Assembly: GCA_036768485.1 (NCBI GenBank)
Contig: JAVLUZ010000513.1
Span: forward strand, 1,637,413 to 1,701,412
Source of the DNA: Mermis nigrescens
Lineage: Eukaryota; Nematoda; Enoplea; Mermithida; Mermithidae
DNA: 64,000 nucleotides
Direction: 5' to 3'
Shown here: piece by piece, positions 23,493 to 34,521 of the stretch
Position numbering within the stretch: position 1 is the first letter of the stretch
Layout of the letters: every line of letters starts with the position of its first letter
Translations under genes and position numbers: made by a program
Notes under the pieces: generated by a model
What the model was told of the DNA's origin: nothing
The model's input: only the letters and a program-made list of their open reading frames with translations
Database searches by the model: none

Positions 23493-25259
23493 GGGCCCGG
23501 TTTCCGAATGAAGGGGTTAAGCTAACCCTCGAGGGTTAGTTTTAACCCTTTGGGGTTAACTTAACCCAAGGGTTAATTTAACCCTTAGAGGTTGAGTGCG
23601 CTGTATATGATATGCATTTGATATCAGTACTGATCTCAAGTTTCCGAATGATATGGTTAAATTATTAAGGTTTAACTTTCCTTGTTTTGTTCTATAAAAA
23701 TTAACCCTGATGCCGATCAGGATTTATTTCTGCAAACTGTATTAGTCGCTCATGGTTTGGTGTATTAGAATTCTAAATAGCTTTAAATTTTGTGCTATTG
23801 CGAGAAAAATTGAATTGAATTATAGTCTGTTTCATTTAACTTTGCGGTTTACATTTGAATTTAATCAAAATGAATCAGGCTACAAAAGTGGATTAAAATT
23901 TTAATGCAGTAATACGCTTTAAAAATGGCAAACATCTCCCATAAATGTGGTATACTGTGGAACATCGAAGCTATGGTGTTAGTTTACAACACTTTTACTC
24001 ATTTTGAATTTTTTCAAAAACCTCAGAGTTAAATGAAACGAACTATAGTATGCAAGTTGTATATTCGATATACAATGAAATGCAGATTCTAGAATTTTTG
24101 ATGTTTCTAATAACACTCTGCCAATATCATGAAATCTTCGATTGTCCGGTTCCAAATTTTTTATTATCGGAATTCTGAGTCTGACTATCTAGCGGTTTAT
24201 CATACATCTTCTATTCCGAGTCTGCTGATTCAATTTTAATATATGCAGGAATGTATTTAAGAGGAAGCGAGGGGCGGCCGCCCTCCCCTGTCGGTTAAAA
24301 TAGTTGGCGAGATAAAGAATGGATATGTACTTTGAAACATTTTTTGGCCATCGACCATCGTAATTTCTGAAATTTAACACCTATATATAACATTCATCCA
24401 CTTTCTTGGTCTGAAAGCCATATTTTTATAATTTTCTCACATTTTTAGGATAACTTCTAAAAAATTTTTAAGAACAGGAAATGACGAATTATTCAAGTCT
24501 CTAAACGTCTTTCTGTCGGAGTTCCACAAATTTTCCCTGGCTTCGCGCCGAGTTTTAGATAAAGTTAAAGAAATGTAAGCACTTTTTTCAATAAAATTGT
24601 TCAAAATTGTAAAATTTTTTGCTTAAGTTCTACACCAGAAATCATTTTGACCAAAAATAGGCAATATAAAACGGCGAAAAAATGTTATTCTGCACGTACA
24701 AGTAAGTAGTTGGTTTTAAACTTATTTTTGACTGTTTTGGAAAAAGTTAGGATACCCGACCCCCCATCCTCCTTACAAAAATACCAGATCCGCGGCTGAC
24801 TGAATATTATGTAGTACATAAGTATGTCAAACTCCTTATATCCGTCACACTTGACAACCGGTGTTGTCAATCGCAAGTACTAGTACATTCCAATAGTGAT
24901 AGATGCAAAGTGTGCTTGCTCATGCTCGGATTTATTCAGATTTTTTTAAATATTAATTAGTTGTGTACAATGCAAACTATGAACCAGCTATGCCCTAACT
25001 ACAAATGCAATGCATAGCTACATGGATATGTGCACATTGAATTCGAGCAGTATTTAATCCCTAAGGGTTAATTTTAACCCTTGAGGGTTAGTTAACCCTG
25101 GGGGTAGATTTCATTTGGAAACCAGGAATAAAGTTATCCCTGGGGTTAGCTTAACCCCGGGGTTAACTTAACCCACGGTTAACTTAACCCTGGGGTTAAC
25201 TAAGCCTGGGGTTAATTTAACCAGGGGTTTAGTTACCCCTTCATTCGGAAACCGGGCCC
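23493..25259. mobile_element. 1.77-kb element with 26-bp TIRs and palindromic TTAACC arrays
   Basis: The inverted ends begin GGGCCCGGTTTCCGAATGAA and run about 26 bp almost perfectly. Just inside each end lie clusters of GGGTTAA/TTAACCC in both orientations (23512-23595; 25060-25230). No transposase ORF. It interrupts LINE A and contains a MITE at 23821-24047. A short relative is at 54774-54993. Confidence 0.8.
23821..24047. mobile_element. TATAGTCTG MITE, TTTCATTT subtype (227 bp)
   Basis: It starts TATAGTCTGTTTCATTTAAC and ends with the complement of TATAGTTCGTTTCATTTAAC. It shares ends with the longer copy at 34520-35070. It is the deepest layer in the 21-26 kb nest. Confidence 0.75.
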
Positions 25260-26004
25260 AGTTGTCTGCTCAATGCTCATATCAACAATTTTCCCAACGG
25301 TACCTACCTCAAAATTTGGAACTCTTTACCTGATCATGTTGTCGCTTCTCCTAACGTTTGTTCCTTCAAAAAAGAGCTCCTAAACATTGATTTTACGATT
25401 TTATTGTTGGGGCATACCAATTTGTATCACTTCCATGATCTGTATGTCCTTTTGTTCAGTCGCTGTTTTATCATGTATTCGTGTTTTATCAAATTTTGTG
25501 TATTTTTCTGGACAATAAACATTTTCTTGTCTTGTCTTGTTCTTGTCTACATAAGTATTTACGTTGGCAGTTTCAACAGCCTTATTGGAACGAAATTTAT
25601 CAACCTCTGCTTTTGTCCATTCAAAATTGAGAAATTCACTGAGCACTGATACAGTCGTCCGAAAGCTGGCGTTCATTAAAACCAATGCTAATCAGCTTTG
25701 TGATCCAACCATGATGGATACTGATGATTTGATGATAGGGATATGTGATCACTGATCACTTATCAGCACAGCGACAGTCAAATAAAGCTTTACTTTGAAC
25801 TTGTCCTATTTTTTATGTCGGATCCTTTATATGTCACAAAGTAAGCCAAGTCAATGTTTATAAGTGTATACAGACAACTCTGGTGTGTGTCAGGAAAAAC
25901 CCACCAAAACCCCCTCACAAAAACCCACCTAAAATCCCAAAAACCCACGAAAAACCTTAAAAACCAAAGATGCAAAATTTTCAAATCTGACTTTTTGCCA
26001 GCCA

Positions 26005-26330
26005 TTTTAGCCTAATCTTTCACACAAGAACATTTTCAGTAAAAAATTCGAAAATGAAAATTTTTCCATTTTCCATTTTCCGGATTTTACCCATTTTTCC
26101 ATTTTCCAGCGATTTTCCATCTTGACCATGGGCAAGGAATTTCAAGTAAAAAAATCAAAATATATACGATTTTAGCCTAATCTTCTATAAAAGATCTATT
26201 TTCAGCAAAAAAAATTAGAAAATGAAAAATTTTCCATTTTCCATTTTCCATTCTCCATTTTCCGGATTTGACCCGTTTTTTCCATTTTTCGGCTTTTACC
26301 CATTTTTTCATTTCTGGATCCATTTCTATT
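26005..26330. repeat. GGAAAATGG repeat field, continuation
   Basis: Resumes the repeat cut at 21006, with TTTTCCATTTTCCATTTTCC runs and a block containing CTTGACCATGG and CACGATTTTAGCC-like phrases. Confidence 0.65.
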
Positions 26331-26849
26331 TCTAGTGCGGAGCGCCGAAACTTTTTGCTTTATTCTCAACAAATTGTCGCAGAACAGCATTACGCAACCG
26401 CATAGCTTCATTTCAATAAATTCAAGATTTTCTTCAGGGGTATTTCCCCTTCCCCTAAACTGGCTACGCCAGTGACTTTCCAGATCGGATCAGAATGGGT
26501 GGGATTGGCGTTATCGGGCCCACCGTTTTTTTTCACAGCGATTTGATTGACATTATAGACCAGACCCAAAATTTTTATCCACTTTTTCCGACCTTTTTCC
26601 ACGTTTTTTTGAGGTCTAAAAACATTAAAAATAGAGCGCCTGGGTTGAAAAATCAGTGTTTTTCAAGTAGAAAATCCTATGTAGACATGCAATAGCAGTG
26701 TTTGATGCACTTTTTGTAGAAAAATTTCGCGCTCTACAAGAAATATCACGATCAGTATAGCTACGTTATTTCTGTTGAAACTTGAATTTCCTTCCTTCAA
26801 TAAAGCATTTTAGCCTATTCTGAAGTCGCTTTTGACAATTAAAACTATA

Positions 26850-27409
26850 ATTTATCAAATGGCGCGAAGCCCCAGAAAATTTTGAAATTTTAACACTCTA
26901 AAACGCATTTTTGCATTACAAAAACTGACCAAATCCGTGCAGAAGGTAGGGATTTTCAATCATAGTGAAGGCCCAGGACCAGATTGTCGATAAAAATGCT
27001 GCAATTGGCGCGGCGCGCGCGGTTTAAACATTACTAACAAGTAAGAATTCAATCAATTCGGCGCGAAGCGCCGAAAATTTTTGTACTTTCACCTCTCTAA
27101 AACGCATTTTTGCATGACAAAAACTAACCAAATCCGTGCAGAAGATAAGGATTTTCAATTGTAGTGAAGTTCTAGACCAGATTGAAAGAAAGAAAGAAAG
27201 AAAGAAATAGTTCATTGCGACAGAGACGGAATTAAAACAATACAAATTCGGTCAAATTAAAAAAAGAAAGAATCATACACTGAAATGTCGTCAATGCAAT
27301 GAAATATATTATCAAAAACCTGCGCAAGGACTATAAAGGCGGTTTGCACTTGTCGACAAAAATGCTGCATCGTGCGGCGCGGCTTAAAGATTAATAACAA
27401 GTAAGAATT
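26850..27409. repeat. Hairpin repeat, about two tandem units plus a third start
   Basis: Each unit has a TCGGCGCGAAGCGCC-type hairpin, a block with AAAACGCATTTTTGCAT, CCAAATCCGTGCAGAAG, and later GACAAAAATGCTGCA and AACAAGTAAGAATT. Units lie at about 26860-27050 and 27055-27205. A third start at 27341-27409 is interrupted by LINE B and resumes at 31573. Confidence 0.7.
27184..27207. repeat. (GAAA)n microsatellite
   Basis: Six GAAA units within the hairpin repeat. Confidence 0.85.
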
Positions 27410-27519
27410 AACCACATTAAGGGGTCAACGTGGCGACTAATCGAGCTGAAGAGCCGCAATGCGTTACTTTTAATTAATTTGATCAATATTTCAACTCTAC
27501 ATACCTACAGATTTCGACC

Positions 27520-28306
27520 ATGGGTAAAAAGAATGGCGCACCAAAGATCACGGATACCAGTCTACGTTCTAAGTCACCATCTCGAAGGTCCAACTTTGAT
27601 GTACTTGATGATACAAACGATAATTCTTGTGACTGTCATTTGCTACAAGTTAGTTTCTGATGACGACACTGCCTTATTAAGTGATTTTTGCGACCGTTGG
27701 GGTCATACTTCTTGTTTGAAAGTTAATGATCTTGATTATGAAACTTATTCAAAGCCCGATTCCACTTTCTATTGTTTCCAATGTAAACCAATTGTGAAAA
27801 AATATTTGCATATAGAATGTCGCTTAGACGATTTTGCTACTAAGCTTGCCGATTTAGAAAAGAAAGTTGATCGTCTTGAACATTCTCGAAATTCTCCTAC
27901 CGATTATGATAAAAACGAACTCTCTGCTCTGATTAATGATGCTATCGAAAGAGATTCTAAGAAATGTAATGCTGTTCTGTTTAACTTGCCTTTATCGAAC
28001 AGTGTTGAGGACATTGATCAGGTCAAACGGCTAATCGATTCTCATTCTGATGGTCATGATCTAGTATCATCTGATGTTACACGCGTCTTTCGTGATGGTC
28101 CCATTCACAAAAACCGCGTCCAGTTTGTCAAAGTTTGCCTAACTACGGTTCAGGCAAGGCATCACTTCGTTTCCTTGATCAATAAGACGATCCGCATTAA
28201 ATCTAAAGACCCACTTTCACGTTTGCAGTGTCGTCCTGACTTATCATTCCTTCAAAGAAAACGTCAACACGAACTGGTTTCTGAACTCAACCATCGTAAA
28301 TCCTGA
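27520..28306 (+). pseudogene. LINE B ORF1: PHD-like finger, coiled coil, RRM-like domain (one frameshift)
   Basis: Start MGKKNGAPKITDTSLRSKSP at 27520. The frame breaks near 27655 and continues as SDDDTALLSDFCDRWGHTSC...FYCFQC. This is a PHD-type zinc-finger pattern (C-x2-W-x-H-x2-C, then C-x2-C), with one expected Cys replaced. A short coiled coil (KLADLEKKVDRLEH) and an RRM-like domain (27949-28200, CNAVLFNLPLSNSVEDIDQV) follow. LINE ORF1 proteins bind their RNA; PHD fingers can read histone tails. The stop is at 28304-28306. Confidence 0.75.
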
Positions 28307-28404
28307 GGTGAAGAAGGTCTTTTTATCGATTTTCGCGCCAATTTCGCTAAATGCAAACCAAATCGTAATATTAATAACCAACTCTTCACCTAGGTAGTCG
28401 CGCC

Positions 28405-28670
28405 CACACCTGGGCGTGGGGGATTTGGGGGTATGCACCCCCCCAGAAACCAAAATACCCCCCCCAGAAATCAAAATACCCCCCCCAGAATTCAATTTTT
28501 GAAAATTTTTTTCGTTTTTTTTTCGCAATTTTTTGATGCCAATGGATAGTGCTTGATGAGAAACGTCGAAAAATGGTGTTTTTATCGCCATACCACCATT
28601 TTTAAGGCCATTTTTCGACCTTCAAAAAAAATCTTGCACCCCCCCAGAATTTTCTTGCTGCCCACGTATG
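28405..28670. mobile_element. CATACATG-family hAT-like MITE (266 bp) with perfect TSD
   Basis: It starts CACACCTGGGCGTGGGGG and ends GCCCACGTATG. A perfect duplication GTCGCGCC flanks it (28397-28404, 28671-28678). It sits between ORF1 and the endonuclease of LINE B. The ends contain runs of seven or more C. Confidence 0.9.
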
Positions 28671-31572
28671 GTCGCGCCCCTTTCTCGTACTTTGCATTTA
28701 AAAGTTATGTATTTCAATTCAAGAAGTTTGTTAAATAAGCTAGGTGATTTTAAACTGTTACTAAATAGCAAACAGTTTGAAATAATACTTTGTTGTGAAT
28801 CTTGGCTTTATCCTGAAATTCCAGATAGTCTCCTTTGCAGTTCAAATAATTACCAAATTATTCGATGTGATCGGTTAAATAAACGTGGGGTGGACTTATA
28901 GTTTTTTAATTTTCCTGCCTGTGAAATTTTAATTTTTGATTTATGCAATACTGATTTCAAAACTAGATTTATTCTAGCTTATTGTCCTCCTACTTATGAT
29001 ACTATGTATGCTGAAAGTCTTTGTAATTCTATTGAATGGGCTTCTAATGTACCTAATCCCTTATTAATTGTTGGTGATTTTAATCTTCCTAAAATTAATT
29101 GGGTCTCCAACACCTTTCCTTCCGATCCCATCAATACTTTATTTTATGATACCTTCTGTACAACTGGTTTGGAGCAACTAATCCGTAGTCCAACTCACGA
29201 TAATAATATATTAGATTTGCTTTTTCACTTAATCAAGCCATTATTGTGAAGATTTCACCTCCTTTTTCTGATAGTGATCATAATTCTATTGCTTTCGAAA
29301 TTCAAGGGTACGAAGAGACAAATCACATGCCCTCTTGTTTAAATTTTCGAAAAGCCAATTACGAGTTAATTTCTATGCGATTAGCCACTGTTTCTTGGCC
29401 CGATTTATTTAATCAGTGTACTTCGGCAGATGATATGTATAATGTTTTTGTTTCAGTTCTTCAAACTATTAGTTCTGATCTAATACCTAAAAAAGCACAT
29501 ATAAATTTTAAGAAAGTTCTTCCTAAACACATCCGTAAGTTATATTTAAAAGAACTCAAATTATGGAAAAATTACAAAAAGTTCAAAACTCGAACAAATC
29601 GAACTATCTATTCTAGTTTCTGCAAATCTATAAAAAGAGAAACCAACAATTTATACGCTTAAGAAGAACTAGAAGTTTTAAAATCAGGCGATATCCATAA
29701 CTTTTACAATTTTGTTAATTCTCGTTTAAAAATCAGGAAAAGTTCATTTCCCCTGACTTTAACTAATCATATTGAATTAGATGATGATCATGTTGAAGCT
29801 AATCATTTTGACTCATATTTTGCCTCTGTTTTCACTGTTGATGATCAAAATCTTCCTGTTTTTCAGGCTCGTACTTTTTCTTCGTTATCAGAAATCAATT
29901 TCGATGTAGACACCGTTTACAGAGCTATTTGCGAATCTAAACCAAGTATTGCATGTGGCCCTGATGGCCTATGCTCATTTTTTATTAAAAAACTAGGTTA
30001 TTTGCTTTCTTCTCCTCTTGCTTCTATCTTTGAAACTTCTTTTCGATCAGGTTCAATTCCAAAATTGTGGTATCAAGCAAACGTAATTCCAGTTTTCAAA
30101 ATAAAGGTGATTCTGCTTGTGTAGAAAATTATCGTCCGATTTTGTTGTGTTGCACTCCTTGTAAAATTATGGAAAAAATTGTTAATAAAAAGATTCTGGA
30201 TTACTTAAATATAAATAATTTACTTTCTCCTCTTCAATTTGGATTTTTAAAAGGTCGATCATGTGAAATGCAATTGCTAAAGTGTAAAAACGAATGGGCA
30301 AAATTTATTGATAGAAAATCTACTGTCGATGTAATTTTTATTGACTTTAAAAAAGCTTTCGATTCTTTATCGCACACAAAATTACTTCATAAACTTTCTG
30401 CATATGGTCTAAATGGTTTTCTTTTCAACTGGCTTAAATCTTTTTTATCCTCTCGATCTCAGTGCGTTGTTGTTAATAGTTCTTTTTCAGATAGCTTTAA
30501 TGTATGTAACTAGCGGCGTCCCGCAAGGGAGCGTGATAGGGCCAACCCTATTTCTGATTTACATAAATGATTTATGTGATAATATGAGTAGTCGTATTTG
30601 GTTATTTGCTGACGATGTTAAAATGTATAATTTGTCCTCTTCTAAAACTATACTTCAAAACGACCTTAATAAGCTTTATACATGGTCAGCGTGAATGGCA
30701 GCTTCAGATATCTATTGATAAATGCTCAGTTTTGTACATGGATTATAAAAATCCTAAACATCAATATTTTATTGGAAATCAACTTTTACATTCTGATTCT
30801 GACTGTGTCCGTGATTTAGGTGTTCTAATGTCTCTAAATTTGAAATTTCAGCAGCACTATCATGAAGTGATTAAAAAGCTTCTCAGCGATCCAGTCTGAT
30901 ACTGAAGTTATTCTTCTCTCGTGATCACAAAATTTTGTTTTGTGCTTTTGTTGTATATGTTCATCCGATTTTAGAGTACTGCTGTACCGTTTGGAGTCCT
31001 TATCGTATTCGAGATATTGATCGCATCGAACGAGTTCAGCGCAAGTTTACCCGTTGTATTTTTGGTTTTAACAGTGGTTTGTCATATAATGATCGTTTAA
31101 AAAGTCTGTCGTTAGAACGTCTCGAAATACGCCGTATTCGTTTTGCTTTATCCTTTTATTATCAGATTATTAATGGAAAATCACACATTCTCTGTGACGA
31201 GTTTTTCGCTTTTAATCGCAACTATACTCGCTCTGTCAATAACCTTAAACTGACTGTTCCAGTAGCTCGTTCAGATATTCTCAAGTATGATATCAGTCAT
31301 AGATATGTGAATCTGTGGAATTCACTTCCAGTTGATGTTGTAAATTCACCTAGCTTAGAAATTTTTAAACGCAAACTCAATGCTTTTGATTTTTCTGTTC
31401 ATCTGAAGGGGCACGCGTAGGTTTTCACTTTTGTGACTGCGTGCCCCGTTGCTGACGTTTTAGTCATATATTGTTTTATCATATCTTTGTATCGTACGCT
31501 GTGTCTTTATTTTTACCATGTCTTGTACGTTTTGCAATAAATCTTTGTTTGTTTGTTTGTTTGTTTGTTTGT

Positions 31573-31640
31573 AAATCAATTCGGCGCGAAGCGCCGAAAA
31601 AATTCTGATGTTTTGATTTTTTTTCTGATTTTTTTTTCAT
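31573..31640. repeat. Hairpin-repeat segment between LINE B and LINE C
   Basis: It continues the repeat cut at 27409 and carries the perfect hairpin TTCGGCGCGAAGCGCCGAA at about 31581-31599. The rest of the unit follows LINE C at 33361. Confidence 0.7.
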
Positions 31641-33361
31641 TTCGCAAACAGAGTCAAAAGTGATGCTCATCCTCTTTCTGTAAAATTTGATGTTCTGACT
31701 ATTTCTGAATCCATAAGTAGGCTTAAGCCCACTTTGTCGCTTGGCCCCGATGGCTTGTGTGCATATTTCATTAAAAAGTTGAAAACAGTGTTGCTCTCAC
31801 CTTTAGAAACCATCTTCAACGTTTCTTATCAAAGTGGAAAGATACCCGATTTTTGGCGAAAAGCTGTTGTGATCCCAGTTCATAAAATGGGGGATATGTC
31901 ATCAGTTGATAACTATCGTCCAATCTCCTTATGTTGTGTTTCTTGTAAATTAATGGAATCTATAATGAACATGTCCTTGCTTTCTTATCTAGAGAAGCAA
32001 AATCTGATAAGTGAAAAACAGTTTGGTTTTAGAAAAAATAGATCATGTGCGTTACAACTTGTTGAGTGCAAAAATCAGTGGACCAAATTTCTAGATGAGG
32101 GAATTCCTGTTGACATTGTCTACATTGACTTTTGTAAGGCTTTTGATACCATGTCACACAAAAAACTGCTAATTAAGTTGGCATCTTATGGACTGAACAA
32201 ACTCTCTTTTAATTGGATCGAAAATTTCTTGACTAATAGATCCCAAGTCGTTAAAATTAAAAATTCTTTATCTGATTCCAATCCTGTTACCAGTGGCGTG
32301 CCCCAGGGTAGTATACTAGGTCCCACACTTTTTTTAATCTTCATTAACGACTTATGTGAAATGCGCCAAAACAGTAATTTTACTTTGTTTGCTGACGATA
32401 TCAAACTTTGGAATCTATCATCCAATTTCATGACACTTCAAGCTGACATAAATTATGTGCATGAGTGGGCCAATACATGGCAATTAAAAATATCAGTTAA
32501 TAAATGTTTAGTTCTATATCTGGGTAGTTCAAACCCTAGGCATTCTTATCACATAAATGATTTCTATCTTTCTACTGACACACTTTGTGTAAAAGATTTG
32601 GGTGTTTTTCTGAATTCTAATTTATCGTCCAGATCTCATTGTGAATATATTGTGAAAAAAGGCATGCAGTTAAGCAATCTGATCTTGCGTAGTTTTATTT
32701 CTAAAGATAGATTATTACTTGTTAAGGCCTTCATTACTTACGTTCGACCAGTGCTTGAATATTGCTGTGTTTTGTGGAGTCCTTACCTGCTGTGTGATAT
32801 CACCTCCGTCGAACGGGTTCAAAGAAGGTTTACGAAACGAATTTTTAGTGATAAAAATTTGACATATGCTGAAAGATTACACGAACTTGGTCTGGACACT
32901 CTTGAGCTAAGACGCCTCCATAACGACCTAACATTAGCCTTTTCTATTATCAAATGTAAAGCTCTTCCTTTCAAGGATTTCTTCACAATTAATTTAAATT
33001 CTAATCGAGCAGCAAATTCTTGTAAACTTCTCGTCAATCATGTAAATAAAAATTGCAGAAAATTTGATTTTTGTAATCGAATAATTCCTATCTGGAACTC
33101 TCTACCTGAACAGATTATAAGTGCTCCAAATAGACACGTTTTTCTGACTAAACTGAAAAGATTAAACCTTTCTAAATTTCTTAAAGGGGCGTAAGTAAGA
33201 GCAGTTTTTCCTATTGCCTTTACGTTTACCCCGCTTCGTCATACTTAATTTGTTTTGTCTTTCATGTATTTTCATTTTCGTTCATTCGTCCTATCCATGT
33301 ATCTTAATATTTTCTTTTGACTTAGCGAATAAATTGTTGTTGTTGTTGTTGTTGTTGTTGA
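31640..33361 (+). mobile_element. 5'-truncated LINE (LINE C) with open reverse transcriptase
   Basis: The element lacks ORF1 and the endonuclease. It ends with eight GTT units at 33337-33360 after a short 3' UTR. It sits in the same hairpin repeat as LINE B. The truncation at the 5' end is typical of target-primed reverse transcription. Confidence 0.85.
31734..33194 (+). CDS. LINE reverse transcriptase, C-terminal 486 codons, no stops
   Basis: The frame is open from about 31640; 31734 is only the first TTG. Visible RT motifs are VIPVHK, NYRPISLCCVSCK, FGFRKNRSC, VYIDFCKAFDTMSH (motif A Asp), GVPQGSILGP (motif B) and FADDIK (motif C catalytic Asp pair), then VKDLGVFLNSNL and the thumb/C-terminal part ending KFLKGA. 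It is a Jockey/CR1-like non-LTR RT. Without the N-terminal endonuclease and a start codon it is probably not expressed as a working protein, but the absence of stops suggests recent insertion. Confidence 0.85.
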   Translation: MSLGPDGLCAYFIKKLKTVLLSPLETIFNVSYQSGKIPDFWRKAVVIPVHKMGDMSSVDNYRPISLCCVSCKLMESIMNMSLLSYLEKQNLISEKQFGFRKNRSCALQLVECKNQWTKFLDEGIPVDIVYIDFCKAFDTMSHKKLLIKLASYGLNKLSFNWIENFLTNRSQVVKIKNSLSDSNPVTSGVPQGSILGPTLFLIFINDLCEMRQNSNFTLFADDIKLWNLSSNFMTLQADINYVHEWANTWQLKISVNKCLVLYLGSSNPRHSYHINDFYLSTDTLCVKDLGVFLNSNLSSRSHCEYIVKKGMQLSNLILRSFISKDRLLLVKAFITYVRPVLEYCCVLWSPYLLCDITSVERVQRRFTKRIFSDKNLTYAERLHELGLDTLELRRLHNDLTLAFSIIKCKALPFKDFFTINLNSNRAANSCKLLVNHVNKNCRKFDFCNRIIPIWNSLPEQIISAPNRHVFLTKLKRLNLSKFLKGA

Positions 33362-33575
33362 GTTTTACCTCTCTAAAACGCATTTTTAACATCACAAAAA
33401 TTTTCCACAAATGCCAACCAAGCCCAAAAATTTTTTCCATATCCTAAAATTTTGGTTGACAAATAGACCAAAAAGTGGAAAAAACGGTGATTGGGCCCCG
33501 AATTTCCATTCTACTCTCGTGAAAAATTGTTTCCGTACAGTTCACAATTCCTTAATCGTAAACCTCAACGAGAAT
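33361..33575. repeat. Hairpin-repeat remainder after LINE C
   Basis: CCTCTCTAAAACGCATTTTT and later phrases match the units at 26.9-27.2 kb, completing the unit split by LINE B and LINE C. Confidence 0.6.
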
Positions 33576-34352
33576 CAGCTTTTAATTCTAAAAGTAAGTC
33601 ATTAAAAGTTCTATATCTAGCATGCAGACCTTCTTGTTGTAAAGATGCGATTTTAATACCTATTTCTGAGAAGAGTGATTATTCTTCACTTGAAAATTAC
33701 CGTCTAATATCTCTTTGTTGTGTCACTTGTAAAATTATGGAGTATATTATTTACAGAGCTTTAATTGCTTCCTTAGAATTGAAAACTAATTTATTTTCAC
33801 GGCAGTCTGGTTTTCAAAAGGGAAAGTCATGTGAAACTTAGCTCTTGAAGTGTACAAATATGTGGGTTAAATCACTTAACGCATTGATGTTGTTTATGTC
33901 GATTTCGGTGAAGCCTTCGACTCTTTCGGTTACTCTAAATTGATTGAGATCTTGAAGCATTGTGGGATAAATGGGATGCTATTAAAATGGTTAACTTCCT
34001 TTTTAACAAATCGAACACAGAAGGTCAATATTTTTGACGCTTTTTTCTGATCGGAAACCAGTTATTATGGCGTGGCGTACCTCAAGGTAGCGTTTTAGGA
34101 CCCCTCTGTCTCTGTTGTTTGTAAACGATTTTGTTCAAGCTGTTGAGCATAGTGAAGTCTTTTTCTTTGCTGTTGATTTGAAGCTCTTTAATTTTTCTCA
34201 AAATCGTACTTTGTTGCAAAAAGATTTAGATAAGCTGGTTTCCTGGTCTGAAGAAATTTAGTTAAGCATATTTCTAGGGTACGCTAATCCTGAAGTTACA
34301 TACCACTTAACCCATTTTTCGTTATCTGACGCAGGTTCTCCAGTTCGAGATC

Positions 34353-34521
34353 TATAGTCTGTTTCACATAACTTTGTGCATAAATTCTAAAAATTTTCAT
34401 CGACAGTAGGCCGAGGGTTACGATAATTATATATCATATCAATGCTATAATCGCAATCTGTCAGCTTATTGTCGGAGATAGTTTTAAAATTTATGACTGA
34501 AGTTGTGTGAAACAGACTATA
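34353..34521. mobile_element. TATAGTCTG MITE (169 bp)
   Basis: Inverted ends TATAGTCTGTTTCACATAAC and the complement of a TATAGTCTGTTTCACACAAC end, with TA as the presumed duplication. Internal inverted segments contain CGACAGTAGGCCGAGGGTTA and AATCTGTCAGCTTATTGTCG. It is inserted in LINE D between codons for RDL and GVS. Confidence 0.85.

Larger units (their letters stand above)
21419..25552 (+). pseudogene. Defective Jockey/CR1-like LINE (LINE A), interrupted
   Basis: 21478-21852 encodes the RRM-like ORF1 domain (INDAIERDSKKCNAILFNLP). 21960-22477 encodes an endonuclease ([29 protein letters not shown]). 22478-22818 is its end in a shifted frame. 22830-23490 is a deleted RT C-terminal part (AVLHLGKN, SVRDLGVYISHNLNY) with stops. 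The 1.77-kb TIR element 23493-25259 splits the frame between KLTL and VVCSM. The LINE resumes at 25260 and ends in a (CTTGT)n tail at 25527-25552. It is clearly inactive. Confidence 0.85.
21015..26004. mobile_element. hAT-like 5-kb insertion carrying a nested LINE
   Basis: It begins CAGGGCTGGCATGAGTGGG and ends near TTTTTGCCAGCC (complement GGCTGGCAAAAAG), flanked by TTTTAGCC at 21007-21014 and 26005-26012. The GGAAAATGG repeat is continuous across this 8-bp site. Both subterminal regions are GGGTTTTT-rich in inverted orientation (21030-21110, 25885-25965). Its interior is almost all later insertions. Confidence 0.7.
27410..31572 (+). mobile_element. Near full-length Jockey/CR1-like LINE (LINE B), frameshifted
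   Basis: 4.16 kb (about 3.9 kb without the 266-bp insertion at 28405). Order: 5' UTR, ORF1 (27520-28306), endonuclease (about 28690-29300), linker, reverse transcriptase (about 29900-30700), C-terminal domain (to 31420), 3' UTR and a (GTTT)n tail at 31544-31572. RT motifs are readable: NYRPILLCC, IDFKKAFDSLSH, GVPQGSVIGP and FADDVK. Several frameshifts and stops (near 28903, 29249, 29662, 30100, 30510, 30694) make it inactive. It is inserted in a hairpin repeat that resumes at 31573. Confidence 0.88.

Noticed and set aside
23512..23595. TTAACCC words considered as telomeric repeat
   Set aside because: They alternate orientation, are irregular and lie inside a transposon end; they do not form a telomere array.
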